Source of the DNA: Lunularia cruciata
Taxonomy: Eukaryota > Streptophyta > Marchantiopsida > Lunulariales > Lunulariaceae
Assembly: GCA_948567375.1 (NCBI GenBank)
Contig: OX419757.1
Coordinates: 51,336,001-51,400,000 of the forward strand
Reading direction: 5' to 3'
Length of the DNA: 64,000 nt
Both the position numbers and the translations under genes were made by a program. This document shows, piece after piece, positions 8,442 to 21,241 of this stretch. The notes beneath the pieces are model-generated. The model did not search any database, was not told the origin of the DNA, and was given only the letters and a program-made list of their open reading frames with translations. Positions within the stretch are counted from its first letter, which is position 1. Each line of letters begins with the position of its first letter.

Positions 8442-11400
8442 GAGATTTCAAGCCGCCTACTCGGAGCTTGATTAGTTCCAATGGGATTGAAGGCTTGACC
8501 TATGCAAGTTTGCTTCACTTGCAAGGTATGATATCTAATCGGGGTTGTAGAATTTTGGTTGATTCTGGAAGTTCAAAGAATTGCATGTCTATGCAAGTAG
8601 CGAAGGAATTGGGTATTCCTATCAAGCCAGTGATTGGAAGTAGTTTGATGATGGCGGATGGTAGAAAGGGTTCTGCATTCCGCACCTTGCATCCTGTTAC
8701 CTTCAAGATTGGGAAGGAGTATTTGGAGTGTATGAGGTTTGTAGTGGCACCTCTACACTATGATATCATTCTAGGTCTACCTTGGCTTGAATGTCATAAG
8801 GTTCAATTTGATTGGGCCCGACACCAAATTCAAGTACAACACCAAGGTAGGAATTTCCGATTGGGTTGTCTAGCACCTCTGAGTAAGACACCTAAGAATA
8901 GTCAGTCCCAAGATGGGAAGTTTGTCGAGAAGGTAGCTATAGAGCAAATCTGGAAGGGAGATGAGTCCCAAGATGGGAAGTTTGCTAGGAAGGCAACCAA
9001 GGAGCAAGCTTGGAAGAGAGATGAGTCCCTAGAAGGGAAGTTTGTGAATGAAGCAGCCATAGAGCAAGCTTTGGAGGACGATAAGTCTGTATTCGCGGTG
9101 TGGATCAAGTCGATTGCACAAGAACAATCTGAGGAGGGCCAAGTGCCGCATCAAGCAATGGTTGATCGGATAGTTCAGGAGTTTGCAGATGTGTTTCCGG
9201 ATGATCTGCCAAAGGGATTACCCTCCGATCGAGGTATGCCCTTCAAGATCGAGTTATTGCCAGGGAGTACTCCAGTGAGTAGACCAATCTATCGGCTCTC
9301 ACCAAAGGAGTTGGAGGAGTTGCGAACAACACTTACAGAGTTGTTGGAGAAGGATTTCATACGACATAGTACCTCTCCGTGGGGAGCACCGGTACTATTT
9401 GTTCCAAAGAAGGATGGAGGACTTCGTTTCTGTATTGATTACCGTGGGCTCAATAAGCAAACCGTGAAGAATGCATATCCCTTGCCTCGGATCGATGACC
9501 TGCTTGATCAACTAAGTGGAGCACGCTACTTTTCCAAGCTGGATCTTTGTAGCAACTATTGGCAAATTCCTATTGAAGGAGAGGATGTGCAAAAGACTGC
9601 TTTTCGCACAAGGTATGGACATTTTGAGTGGAGAGTTCTACCTTTCGGACTCACTAATGCTCCAACAGTCTTCATGGATCAGATGCATCGAGTGTTGGAG
9701 GGACTATTGGATCGGTCCGTGGTGGTGTTCTTAGATGATATCTTAATCTATAGCAGGACAGAGGCAGAACATGTGAATCATGTGCGAGAAGTCCTAAGAC
9801 GACTACGACAGTGGAAATTTTACTGCAAGAAGTCAAAGTGTGCTTTTTGGCAGAAGGAGGTTACCTTCTTGGGTCATAAGATCTCATCAGAGGGGATCAA
9901 GATGGAAGAAGAGAAGATCAAGGCCATTACTGATTGGCCTACCCCAAAGGATGCTACAGAAGTACGAGCACTCAATGGACTGGCCAGTTTTTACCGATGG
10001 TTCATCCACTATTATGCTCACGTGACTGCACCATTGACTGACCTCTTGGGAAGGAACTCAAGCTTCCAGTGGACCACCAAGCATGAAGAAGCATTCCAGA
10101 AGTTAAAGCATATGGTGTCTTCAAGACCCATTCTTCAACCATATGATCCTCAACTACCTTGTGTGGTTGATTTTGATGCTTCTAACTTTGCAATTGGAGC
10201 TGTGTTGCAACAAGAATTTCCAGATGGACTACATCCGATTGCCTTTGTGTCTCGCCGACTAAATACAGCGGAAAGAAATTACTCTGCTCGAGATCGGGAA
10301 CAACTTGCAATGGTATATGCCACCAAGGTATGGAGGCATTATCTCTTGGGGAAACAAGTGATCATGCGAACTGATCACAAGCTATTGTTGCAGACCTTAC
10401 ACTTGGAGCACATGAAGAGCCGGCATCATCGATGGGAAGAGCAACTCCAATTGTTTGACATCAAACTTGAGTACAAACCAGGTCGGTTCCATGTCATTCC
10501 CGATGCTCTATCACGACGACCTGATTTGAAGGATCTTCCTTTCATCACGGTGGCAATTACAACGGTGTCCATTGACCCTAAGGTCCACAATGAGTTTCAA
10601 TCAGCTCTACGACAAGATCCCTTCTTCCAAATGGTACACGGTCGTCTGACAGCATGCGACAAGGAGTACAACACCTTCTCCTTCAAGGAAGGCCTTTTAT
10701 TCCATGCAGACCAGATCTATGTTCCAGCCAAAGGTGATCTTCGACTTGTGCGCCTTCAAGAAGCCCATGATTTACCAATAGCTGGTCACATGGGAGTGGA
10801 CAAGACCTTGGGCACCCTCCAACGCCAATGGTGGTGGCCCAACATGACACGAGATGTTCGAGACTTTGTCCGATCATGTGAGAGTTGCCAACGGAACAAG
10901 GCCAGCAACCAGAAGCCGAGTGGACTCCTTCAACCACTCGCCATTCCATCCGCTCATTGGGAGCATGTGAGCTTGGATCTCATCACATCCTTGCCAAAGA
11001 CAAAACAAGGACACACCGCCATCGTGGTGTTTGTGGATAAGCTTAGTAAGCAAATCCACTTGGCACCAACCTGTGATACCGTGGATGCTCCAACCTTAGC
11101 ACAAATCTACTTCAACAATATCTTCAAGCATCATGGCATGCCACGCGTACTCATCTCCGACCGTGATCCTCGCTTTACCGGGAAGTTTTGGCAAGCACTC
11201 TTTCAGATACTCGGCACCAAGCTTGCTTTGTCCACGGCCTATCATCCTCAAACTGATGGACAAACTGAACGCGCCAATCGTACATTGGAGGATATGTTGC
11301 GGGCCTTTGTCAACGTCCACCATACCAACTGGGATGAATGTCTTGTAGCTGCAGAATTTGCCTACAACAATTCCAAACAGGCAAGCACTGGATTTTCTCC

Positions 11401-12001
11401 CTTCTTTCTCAATTTTGGCCAAGATCCGCTTGTTCCAGATTCTCTTCTTGCTCCCCCTCCCTCTCAGGTTCCTCATACTTCTACATTCTTGACCACTATA
11501 TCCCGCTCTCTCCAACAAGCCAAGTCTCACCTCCTTGTTGCTCAGAATCGCAAAAAACAATATGCAGACCATCATCGTCGTGATCTCACCTTTGAAGTTG
11601 GTGATAAAGTCATGCTATCCTCTAGAAACCTCCCTCTCCCACTTGATACCCAAGTTCATAAACTTGCTCCTAATTGGATAGGACCCTTTGATATCACCCA
11701 CATTATCTCTCCTGTTGCTTATCGTCTTGCCTTACCTTGTCACATGCGTATCCATCCTGTCTTTCATGTTTCCAAGTTGAAACCCTTTGTTCCTAACCCT
11801 TCTTCCTTTTCCTCTCGAGTCCAACCGCCCCCTCTTCCTATCCCTATCAATGATCATGAGGAGTACGAAGTTGATTGTATCCTTGCGCGTCGCCATATTC
11901 AACGAGGCCGTTGCCAACACACGGAGTACAAGGTCCTTTGGAAAGGGTATCCCCTTCATGATGCCACATGGGAAACTCTTTCTCACCTCCAGAATGCATA
12001 G
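8417..12001 (+). CDS. gypsy-1 pol polyprotein (protease, RT, RNase H, integrase, chromodomain)
   Basis: Open from 8417 to TAG 11999-12001, in the -1 frame relative to gag and overlapping its end. There is no early ATG (the first Met codon is at 8528), which fits expression by frameshift. Counting the TTG at 8468 as residue 1: protease with DSGS at 32-35; a 3 x 20-residue repeat linker at about 146-205; reverse transcriptase with [22 protein letters not shown] and FLDDIL at about 421-426; RNase H ([22 protein letters not shown]); integrase with an HHCC finger (H..GHMG..C..C); then Asp837, Asp898 and Glu934, a D-x60-D-x35-E triad; a GPF module ([10 protein letters not shown]); and a chromodomain near the end ([11 protein letters not shown] ... 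[14 protein letters not shown]). All catalytic residues I can check are present, so the polyprotein is probably functional. The chromodomain directs integration toward modified histones. Confidence 0.95.
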   Translation, partial: SGKRGIPVGDFKPPTRSLISSNGIEGLTYASLLHLQGMISNRGCRILVDSGSSKNCMSMQVAKELGIPIKPVIGSSLMMADGRKGSAFRTLHPVTFKIGKEYLECMRFVVAPLHYDIILGLPWLECHKVQFDWARHQIQVQHQGRNFRLGCLAPLSKTPKNSQSQDGKFVEKVAIEQIWKGDESQDGKFARKATKEQAWKRDESLEGKFVNEAAIEQALEDDKSVFAVWIKSIAQEQSEEGQVPHQAMVDRIVQEFADVFPDDLPKGLPSDRGMPFKIELLPGSTPVSRPIYRLSPKELEELRTTLTELLEKDFIRHSTSPWGAPVLFVPKKDGGLRFCIDYRGLNKQTVKNAYPLPRIDDLLDQLSGARYFSKLDLCSNYWQIPIEGEDVQKTAFRTRYGHFEWRVLPFGLTNAPTVFMDQMHRVLEGLLDRSVVVFLDDILIYSRTEAEHVNHVREVLRRLRQWKFYCKKSKCAFWQKEVTFLGHKISSEGIKMEEEKIKAITDWPTPKDATEVRALNGLASFYRWFIHYYAHVTAPLTDLLGRNSSFQWTTKHEEAFQKLKHMVSSRPILQPYDPQLPCVVDFDASNFAIGAVLQQEFPDGLHPIAFVSRRLNTAERNYSARDREQLAMVYATKVWRHYLLGKQVIMRTDHKLLLQTLHLEHMKSRHHRWEEQLQLFDIKLEYKPGRFHVIPDALSRRPDLKDLPFITVAITTVSIDPKVHNEFQSALRQDPFFQMVHGRLTACDKEYNTFSFKEGLLFHADQIYVPAKGDLRLVRLQEAHDLPIAGHMGVDKTLGTLQRQWWWPNMTRDVRDFVRSCESCQRNKASNQKPSGLLQPLAIPSAHWEHVSLDLITSLPKTKQGHTAIVVFVDKLSKQIHLAPTCDTVDAPTLAQIYFNNIFKHHGMPRVLISDRDPRFTGKFWQALFQILGTKLALSTAYHPQTDGQTERANRTLEDMLRAFVNVHHTNWDECLVAAEFAYNNSKQASTGFSPFFLNFGQDPLVPDSLLAPPPSQVPHTSTFLTTISRSLQQAKSHLLVAQNRKKQYADHHRRDLTFEVGDKVMLSSRNLPLPLDTQVHKLAPNWIGPFDITHIISPVAYRLALPCHMRIHPVFHVSKLKPFVPNPSSFSSRVQPPPLPIPINDHEEYEVDCILARRHIQRGRCQHTEYKVLWKGYPLHDATWETLSHLQNA
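8420..8488 (+). promoter_or_regulatory. Candidate -1 ribosomal frameshift signal at the gag-pol overlap
   Basis: GGGAAAC at 8420-8426 is in gag phase as G GGA AAC, a canonical X XXY YYZ slippery heptamer. A -1 slip moves ribosomes into the pol frame, which is open from 8417, 13 bases before the gag stop codon begins. Downstream arms can pair: AATCCCA (8431-8437) with TGGGATT (8482-8488), enclosing GTAGG (8438-8442) with CCTAC (8456-8460). The old gypsy-3 copy has GGGAAAT at 22851-22857. No structure calculation was run. Confidence 0.65.
8904..9083 (+). repeat. In-frame 60-bp x 3 tandem repeat in pol linker
   Basis: Units start at 8904, 8964 and 9024 (AGTCCCAAGATGGGAAG, the third AGTCCCTAGAAGGGAAG) with an exact 60-bp period. 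They encode three 20-residue Lys/Glu-rich units between protease and reverse transcriptase. gypsy-3 has a single unit (about 27777-27838), so the expansion is specific to the gypsy-1 branch. Confidence 0.9.
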
Positions 12002-12053
12002 ATGGCCATCAAGGAATTTGAAGCTTCACTGGCGACGAGGACGTCACCAACTA

Positions 12054-12067
12054 GCGGCGGAGGAATA
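12054..12067 (+). other. gypsy-1 polypurine tract
   Basis: GCGGCGGAGGAATA lies immediately before the 3' LTR; this is the primer site for plus-strand DNA synthesis. gypsy-3 has AGTGGAGGATA at the same place. Confidence 0.8.
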
Positions 12068-12489
12068 TGTAACAATATGGAGTTTAGTGACGAAGTTAGT
12101 CGGGCTTACGAAGTAGAGAATAAGCCAAAATAGCCTAAAATATTCTAGAAGCATCTAAGAAGCTTCTTAAGAAGCTTCCCAACTAGTTAACTTGCACCCT
12201 AAGCAGGTAGCTTCTAGAAGGAAGCTTCTAGAAGCTTCTAACTAGCTTAGCTTGCACGCCAAGTAGGCGGCTTCTAGAAGGAAGCTTCTTGAGAAGCTTC
12301 CTAGTTAACTTGGCTTGCACTCCAAGAAAGCGGCTCAAGGAAGCTTCTTGAGAAGCTTCAAAGGTCTTGTATGCTACCTATAAATACCATGGCCAAAGCT
12401 CATGCTAGGCATTCGGAGTTTCCCTCATTCAAGTGTCCCAATGTGAGTTTCCATTCTCCTATTTCTCTCCTCGGTTTCGGTCTTTTACA
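12068..12489 (+). repeat. gypsy-1 3' LTR
   Basis: 422 bp, TGTAACAATATGG ... GTCTTTTACA, five differences from the 5' LTR. The complete heat-shock-element array recurs at 12221-12238. It is followed by the target duplication CTAAT (12490-12494). Confidence 0.97.
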
Positions 12490-12494
12490 CTAAT

Positions 12495-14280
12495 ATTTCA
12501 CTTTGTCCTCAAAAGTGAAAGTCGCTCTACCTTCAATGATACATCTTTAACTTATCATGGTTAATTTTATCAAAGTATCTTCCTCCTGATTCCTTGAGAT
12601 CATAGATGTAATTGCCCCATACCTTCTCCACCACGAAAGGTCCAAAGTACTTAGGCAAAAACTTTTTTTGCACCCTCTTGAATCAAATGGAATCAAATAA
12701 CATTACCCAATCACCTTCTTTGAAAGGCTTTACCTCTTATTGCCTTGCCTCTTGTCATACTTCTCTGCATCACCTCCTTGTGGTTTCTTTAGTCTCCTAT
12801 GAATGCTTTGGAAGGTAGGAAGATCAACTCATGGAATTGGGAGAGGCAAAAGCAGTTGCTATGGTTTGAGTGGAGCAATCCCAAAGGAAATAAAAGTGAA
12901 CAGGTAAGGTAGACTCAATACCATATACCAACTAAAATGGAGAATATTTGGTGGAAGTCATCATGGTTTTCCTATACTCCCACAAAATTGCATGAATCCT
13001 CTTGTCCCAATGATATTTAGCCCCCTCCATTTCTGCATCTTTGGCCAACATCATGCACAAGGTCTGATTGGTACTCTATGCCAAGCCATTGGAATTTGGC
13101 TTATAAGATATAGTTGCTCTATGTGTGATAGAGAAATATTGAAGGATGGCTATAGTAATACTTCGTGTAAACTCTATTCCTCTATTAGAAACCAACTACA
13201 AAGGCCACCCAGACCTAGTGATAATGCATTCATAAAAAAATCTCCCAACTTCATCTTCAGTCTTTCCCTCAATGGTCTAGCCTCAATCTACTTGATAATA
13301 TAATTAGTAACTACCACAAATTACCTATTGTTCCATGGGTTTCTTGAAAGTACCTACAAAATCAATTCCCCACTTCTCAAAAGGTCCTAGCAATGGAATT
13401 GATATAGGTGGTGGAGTGGAAGTAGACTATCTAGCAAAAGCTTGACACACATGACAAGTTTTGCAATGATCAAGACAATCCTGGAAAATCCTCCTCCAAT
13501 AGTAACCTGCATCTAGGATCTTGAAAGCAATTACCTTTCTTGCAAAGTGCACTCTACATAGTAAATCTTCACAATACTTCTTTATGAGTAAGATAGACTC
13601 TTCCTTACCCACTGCTCTTTGACGTAGAACATCTGTTCCTTGGTGAAAAAGAATATCCTCCACCATTATGTAAGGTCTAGATCTTGCTGCAAAGGCTTTC
13701 CTCTCCCAAGCATGCATCCCTTCTGGATAATTACCTCTTGTAACAAAGTCCACAATCTCCTTGTACTCTATTGGAATCTCTTGAGTGACTGATATTGTCA
13801 TGAGCCTCCTCATCTGGGAAGGAATTATCCATTGGCTCATCTCCACCATGATCATAGGCCCCAAATAACAAATCAGCATTTGCATGTTTCTTCCCTAGCA
13901 TATCCTCAATGGTGTAGTTATGTTCAGATAAGAGTATCACCTAGCTTGCTAGCCTCCCTTCCATATTAGGTTTGTTAAAGATGAACTTCAAGCCTCATGA
14001 TCTGTGACAATGGTGGCTTTCCCTTCAATCAAGTAGTGTTTAAAATTCTTGAGACCAAAGATCACTGCCAACTCTTCTCTCTCCATGACAAAGTGGTTCT
14101 TTTCTGTTAAAACCATTTGCCTACTAGCATAAGCTATTGGATATCATGCCCATCTTGGCCTAATTGACTAAGAGTGCATCCTATAGCTATATTGGAAGCA
14201 TCAATGTAGAGGATGAAAGGCTCACTCCAATCACGTTTAGCAAGAATTAGAACTATAACAAGGGATTGCTTGAGCTCCCC
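12495..14280 (-). pseudogene. gypsy-2-family pol relic (integrase to RNase H), truncated
   Basis: Collinear with 43237-45080 of the complete gypsy-2. On the minus strand 13885-13427 encodes the integrase finger region (IPIEYKEIVDFVTRGNYPEG ... MVEDILFHQG ... CKTCHVCQAFAR). Toward 13900-14280 come RNase H pieces homologous to those at 44640-45080. The relic stops near 14280, where the match to gypsy-2 ends after GAGCTCC, so the 5' half (RT, protease, gag, 5' LTR) is lost. Stops and indels are frequent. Its other end is the deleted LTR at 6692-6830; gypsy-1 separates the two. Confidence 0.85.
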
Positions 14281-17200
14281 AAACATATTCTAGGGTGAGT
14301 GGATTGAACTAGCTTTTTATCCAATAATGCACACAATCAATAATGGATTGAACTAGCTCACTTTCCAAGAATACACATGTTTTTTAAGTTACAATAAGGA
14401 GATTGAACTAGCTCTCAATTTAAAAATGAACACAAATGATCAAAGTTACAAAATAGGAAGGTGAAAATAATACTTTTATCAACTAGAATATTAATATTAG
14501 TATAAACTATTGTATAATCCTTGAGATTTTTTTTACCAAATGCTATATCTATAACTCCATAAATTTAAAGAGATGATGTCATGACATTTGCAATACCAAA
14601 GCTAGTTTTCTCAAACATTGGAGTGTTAGTCTTGGTTGTTAGAGTTATACCCTTAGTTTCTCAAAGACTACTTAGTGGCAGCCAGATTTTGTGTTAAGGC
14701 TATTGATCACATAGTTGAAGCTACCATCAGTTACACCATTTGTACTTTTAGATGGGCCATCAATGGCACCATTAAGGTTGGAGTTCCAGGTTGAGCCAGT
14801 GGGGTATACTTTCAAAGTGTACCTCCAAGAGCTCACTTCAAGCTGAACTGATTGTTGTGTATGTATGCATGACAATGATCTTATTGCATACCCTTATACT
14901 ATATGGTTACTATCACTCTACTCACCCTATCCTAAGATGATTACCAATCCTAGCAAATGGGTAATTATCTCCTCTAATACTGCATCATATTTAGTTTTGT
15001 AAGCACAACATCCATTTTTGTTCATTGATTGTCCTGGATATAAAAATTTGTCCTAACATGTATTATTTCTAATGCAGATCTATTACCCCTGCAATGTATA
15101 TATCTCTTGCTATCACAAATACTATATGTTTGATGAATCATGATTAGCTATCTTTTGTCCTCAAAAATAGCAACAAGTGATATGGACTCCTCTTGTACCT
15201 AAGGTAATACTACACTCAAATATGAGTAATAAAGATGTGGATTTGTGGACCAAATCTAAGGAAAACCTTATCATTGTAAAGAAAATAAATAGTGCAAGTA
15301 AAAATTCACTAATGTAAGATCAAGCTAAGATCCAAGAGCTTGCATCTTGCAAGAGCAAGAAAAAATGAACATTAGTAGCACAAGGAATTGATAGATCAAC
15401 TAGAAGAAAATGTAGAGCTTACTTCAACTATTGGTTTGTCAAAGAAGACTTTAAACCTCTAGTCCAATTGAAAAGTTAGAAGCAAATCATAAAAGATCAT
15501 CTTATGCCTCAAAGAATAAAGCATTCTTATCTACAAAAATATTACTACAATTTCTCCTCCACCTTAATCACAATCATTTCTAAGATATGTCCATTAACAA
15601 CCACAAAACAAGAGGAAAGCAAAGGTATCAAGAGTGCCTAACTACACCAAAAATTATAAGTGCTATCTCCTCTATAAACAATAGCTCTAATCCTTCACAA
15701 AAGATTGGTAGACATGCTTGTCTACATATCAAGTTCCTTGTCATATACTCAAAATTTTGGTCAAATGATATCACAAATAACCTCCATGATCTTCTTATCA
15801 AGCATCCTCAAACATGATATGAAGGTCAATAGTAGAGAGAAATATTACAAAGTAGAGAGTGAAGGGTGTAGAAGAGAAGAGCAAACAATGAAAAATAGGT
15901 AGGTTGGTCAACAAGCAATACTAAAGGAGAGTATATCAAGTGACACTTGTACAATTCTTCATAGAGGAAGGTCATCTACATATAAGATTTCTTCTATAAG
16001 AGCAATGTCTAATAGTATTTGATTTGTTCTTAAACTTGATTAGTACATCAAGAATGCATCAAACATCCATAGATGTAATACAATCCTTTGAAAGGTAGAG
16101 GAAAGGAGGAATATCTTAAGGAGAACATGTTTGATACATTTACTCTCAAGCCTTTGGAATGTAGGTTGGGTGTGAATTGTAGAAGGCTTACCTAATTTGG
16201 TCTACAATAACCACAATATTGTATATTCTCCACTAAGGAAGGAACGATACATCATCAAAGTAGTAGATAAAACAACTAAAAATAAGCTATGGCAAATAGA
16301 GGCCTCCTTAAGGGATCTTCTTGTTGTATGTTGGAAATTGATTGAAGAACAATAATTCACTCCAATGAGAAACCATGAAAATAGTAAAGAGAACCATATA
16401 AGGACAACACAAAAGGAATAAGATTTGATAAGGACTCACCAACCTTCCTTATCTCTCTAAAGATGGATGTACTAGCGATAATTTTAAAAGCATTTTCAAC
16501 ATCCACCTATAAGATAACCCAACCTAGGTAGATATGTAAGAGTGCTCTAATTTTTAAAGGCATAGCCTCATAATCTGTATGTATAGCAACTCCATATTAA
16601 TATGGATTGAGATGCTTATTGAAGTGAGGACAATACCAAAGGAAAATGGTATGGATAACAAGGCTAAATAAGATTTTCCTAGTAGTAATCAATTAATGCT
16701 CTATGGGTCTTCCATTGCAAGAAATTAACTAGCACCTAGTACTTCAATGAATAATATAAGAATTGCACTCCATGCTACTATTGCAAGCACCTAAAACAAC
16801 TTTGTAAAACCTCTAGAGGAATCATCTACTTGAAGCAATCTCCAAGATATTCATTGATCATCATAATAAGCCTTTGAGGAGAGGAATAGAGCTATACAAT
16901 GCATGGGCAACAGGTGATATATCAAGACATAAAAGTAAGCTTCTCAAGCTAATTTTCTAAGAATTATAATGATATTATTTCTATTGATGAAAGATGTAGT
17001 AAGTATAAGGAGAAAATAATGAGATTAGCAATAGAACAAAGGGTTTATGGTTTATACCACTCTACTACAGTTTCCAACCTAACACAAGATCCTACATTGT
17101 TATAACTAAAAGGAATTCATAATATCTTGTTATTGAAATTGTCTCCTTAATATGAATCCAAAAGGCATCCTTTTTTATAACATGAGAATAGGATAACTTA

Positions 17201-18590
17201 GAAGTATGCTAGCTCATGTAAGGGATCACATGCTAAATGTGATCTTGGTAAGCAGAAATTCTATTTAACCTTATCATAGAGTGTACAAGGAAACTTGTGG
17301 AATAAATGCAATATGGAAAACTAGTCCCAAAAAGCCCTAGACTATAGTTGCTTGAATTGCTAACCACTCTCACAACTCAATTTGAATTTTTGGAATGGTA
17401 AACAAAGTGATCAATTTAGCATGTGCAATTATAGATGTCATTATTTTTCACGTTATTGCTTGCTTCATATGGCATCCTAAATGCCGCATTCATAGTTCAT
17501 GTGCATCTTTCCTATGTAGATCTTTATTTCTAGTAAGTTAAAGAATGTATGATATTCCAAGCATGGTATACCTTATGCCACTCTAGAGAACATAACATGG
17601 GAAAATAAAGTTATGATAAGCATAAAATTCATAATATTAAAAAAAGATGCTTCATTCTATATTTACCATACCTACAAAACCACATCCCGTCACACATGAG
17701 TTAATGATAATTCTCAAAATTGTACCCTCATAACTTCTATTTCATATATACATTGTTTCCAAACTAGCTACCATAATACTAGAGTATGAAAAACAAGAAA
17801 CTAAAAACTTAATCTCTTCTTATCAATTTCATATTAAAATAAAAACTCTTAATTTAAAATATAATTAGGCTAATAAACTTCATATAGAATTATATGTAGT
17901 CCTCAATTAGGTGCCAATAAAATGAAAATTTGAAAACATAGACCATTTCTTTGCAGTAATAATAGATCTTACTTATAAATTAAGAGATTCTTCTTATGTC
18001 ACTCACTCCTTATCTTGTTCTAAGACCCTCTCCCAATCTTATTCATCTTTACTTTATATATGGTTATCATTCCTCTATCCATTATTTATATATAATTACA
18101 CATAAGTTATGAAAGAACTCACTACCATGAAGTAAGAGACATAGGAAGCACCACCAAGGCAAGAGAAAGAGTGAGAGACAAGAGAAAAAAATTTAATTTT
18201 TGAGTGTACATTAACTTCAATAAATAGATGAGTCTTTTTGTTTTTCAATTTTAGTTCTATTGGCACTCAAATTAAAGGCTATAAAGAATTAAATATGAAT
18301 GTCTTTAGATTTTTTTAAGGTATAAGTTACTTTAGTATGAGAAAGCTTGGCTGAGATTTTTTATTTCTTTTTGATTTTCATACCTTGTTCTATTGGAACT
18401 TAGTTTGAAAATGATGGAGATCTGAAATAAAAGGTGTGATTGTTTATAACTTTAGGGCTTGGAGAGTTAGTATTTACTCATGAGAGATAAGATATGAGTG
18501 GGTTGTACTTTTGCACGTATGGAGAGATATAAGATAGAGCAACTTGTGTACTAATTTTGTTGCTAGTTGTGTTTTCACCTTCTTGTATGG
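14281..18590. other. AT-rich intergenic sequence, no gene recognised
   Basis: Contains an imperfect local repeat of GGATTGAACTAGCT-type units (about 14302, 14342 and 14400) and otherwise short stop-ridden frames. A 67-codon minus frame at 14875-14672 has no recognisable domain. No LTR ends, RNA genes or conserved motifs were seen. Confidence 0.5.
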
Positions 18591-21236
18591 TACCACCTAA
18601 GGTGGCCCAAGATACACATACTTGTTGTATTATACCCATACCTTGTTAAGGGTAAAGAGTCATGTGGGAAATATATACAAGGCCTTTGATTGGAAAAGGT
18701 CTTGACTCTTGCTCTGAATCAAGGCTCTCTCTCATTATGTCTATAGGGATGTTGAAAGATTGGTGTATTACTGATCAGCTCAATCCAAATACCAATTCCC
18801 TTAAGAGCATCCATATACTTCAAACTACTAAAGGCAAAGCAACTTGTGTAACTTCTTAAGATCCTCCAAACTCTCCATATTTCCCCTCTTGTAGACTTGG
18901 GTCCAATGTTTGGCTCCAAAGTATCCTCTGTAATTTGTGTAGAGGTGGAAGACACATTGATTGATTACTATAATGAGACCTTGGGAACAATACTATCATA
19001 ACTCCAATTTCTAGAATCCACAACCTTAGAGCAAAAAACTCCCTATATTTTGGCTACAAGCTCCACTTGTACTCTAGTTGTGTCCCAAGTAGACCAAGGG
19101 TGTATCACAAGTAGACTCCGCTCACCTAGATGTACCCCAAGCTTACCATCCCCACTAGTAGTCATAGGATGTGTCCCAAGAATACCATGACCACTTGGCT
19201 TGTTGCTCCTAGCATGTGCTTGAATCATCTCAATAGACTCAGAGCTTACAAGTGTCTAAGTGGTGATGCTCAATCAATCCAAGGCTCACAATCTAGGTTA
19301 AACAATTCAGGTCCATAGCTTGACCTAACACGTGATGCTTTGGATTCCTCTAAAATTAATGAAATAATGGTGATACCCACATAGAAACCCATGGCCTGCT
19401 CTCCTTCATCTATGTAAGGCTACACTAATTGTTGTAATTGTGAGTCCAAAACAAGTGTGATCATGATAGGTGACCTCCTTCATGATAAGCATGGGAAGTT
19501 GGGAAATTCATGAGTGCGTGTAAAGTGGCTTTGGGCTACCCTAAAAGGTTCACCACTACTATAGGTGACTTATTAGCCATTCAGCATTTGAGATTGGCAT
19601 CCAACATCCAAAAATCCCTAAAAACATAAGGTGTGTTGGTCATTCAACACCATCATGTCCATGATGTAAAACCTCTCTAAGTAAGAGGTCTGTCCGCCAA
19701 AGATAAAGGCAATTTGTACAAGATCCAACTCTAGCTGCATCTAACAACATTACAAGGCTAATCCAAGACTACACCTCATATGTACTTGTTATCAACCATG
19801 TGCAAGAGTTGCCTATCAAGGGATCATTCTCCAAAATGTATACAGGATAAACTACTTGATGAGCCTAGAGATGTCATAGTATATCTAGCATCTCCCAAAA
19901 CATATCAAAATGAGGATGGTACAAACCTTATCCTTGGCTAGCATGGGTATGTCCTTGACATAGCAATCCAAAAATCACCAAATGAATAGTATCATGTTTC
20001 TCTAGATGTTTCTCTTAACAAGGAATGTTTGATGGTTAGGTCTTTTGTTAACCCCTAATTAGTGACATCAGTAATAACTCAAGATACCAATATGCCAAGT
20101 GTCTCACAAGATACAGAGAGACTTTTTTAGTAGTCTCATCACTTTCCACATACAAGTACCTTTGAACTAATATGCTTCCTTGCAATATCACAACTAGTCC
20201 ACCAAAAAAATCTAGTAGGTATACTTCCTCTAGTAGATATTAACAAGCAATAAGTATGGTATCCAAAGGGACAAGGCAATAGACTCCAAAGGATCATCAT
20301 CAAATTGGTCTACTAGTGACACAAAGGCTTCACTCTAAGCATGTTGTACCAACATAACTATATGATGCTACAATTACTCATCAGAATTCCACAATAGAAC
20401 ATCCAAGGTGGATTGGACCACATCATTCATAATTGAAATTCAAGTGATTTCTTTAATACTAGAGTATCCTTTGCATGAACATTACACTCAAGTAACTTAC
20501 TAGGTCAAGTAATGAAACCATTGAATGCTTATATTGATTTTATGGTCCTCAATTATAGTGAGCCAAGGTTGCTACTGTTAAAGTGTACAAATACTTATCC
20601 CGCACCCAACTACCAACTTGGCTCATAGGACATAGTCTCTTCCCAATAGTCAATATTGACATCCATGGAGCATAACATTGTTCCACCAACTAACACATGA
20701 AATGATAATGTTATTATATGGCATAAGGTCTCATCATAAAACTATCAATAAGATGATGATTGGGCTAAATTTGGACAATGAGCTCCTCACAAGTAATTTA
20801 TTGTGTAGAACCACTTCATAAAGATATTTGGATCCAAAATGGACACCTCTCAACTTTGGTCTTCTATAGCCCAAGACCAAGAATTGTTGCCTTCTCCAAC
20901 ATGAGGGGCTAAGTACTAGAGTCTAATAATACTCTGTGATATATAGATCTTCCTCAAAGGTCCAAGCAAATTGATAATCCCTTTGTGGTTGTCCAATAAG
21001 ACAACCCTAAGTGTAAACTTAGCTTGCTCAAATATAAAATCTACCAATTGCTATCTCTACTACAAGCCATGAGTAGCCAAATGGATCCCATACTCCTTAG
21101 CTTAGCCGGCTCTGCTATTAACCACCTTTGCACTAGTGCAAGAACTACACCATCCCTACTTTTACAAAGTTTGATAGCTAATTGGAACACAATAGCTAGT
21201 TCACCTCCTAGTGTAAACATGTTGGTGGCTAGGAAC
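18591..21236. other. Unassigned sequence left of gypsy-3
   Basis: Slightly less AT-rich than the preceding stretch, with short frames on both strands and no motif I can name. It continues across the gypsy-3 insertion into the gag relic at 32.2-33 kb, so it may be the downstream part of that dead minus-strand element, but I found no reverse transcriptase or integrase motif. Confidence 0.4.
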
Positions 21237-21241
21237 AAAGG

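Larger units (their letters stand above)
6849..12489 (+). mobile_element. gypsy-1: young Ty3/gypsy chromovirus with intact pol
   Basis: A complete 5641-bp element: 5' LTR 6849-7270, initiator-Met-tRNA-type primer site at 7272, gag, pol with a C-terminal chromodomain, polypurine tract, and 3' LTR 12068-12489. A perfect target duplication CTAAT lies at 6844-6848 and 12490-12494. The two LTRs are both 422 bp and differ at five positions by eye, so insertion was recent. It sits inside a gypsy-2-family relic: sequence left of 6849 and right of 12494 together reproduces the continuous gypsy-2 LTR/polypurine/pol order found at 43228 onward. Integrase plus chromodomain places it in the plant chromovirus branch; the lineage within that branch was not determined. 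Confidence 0.95.
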
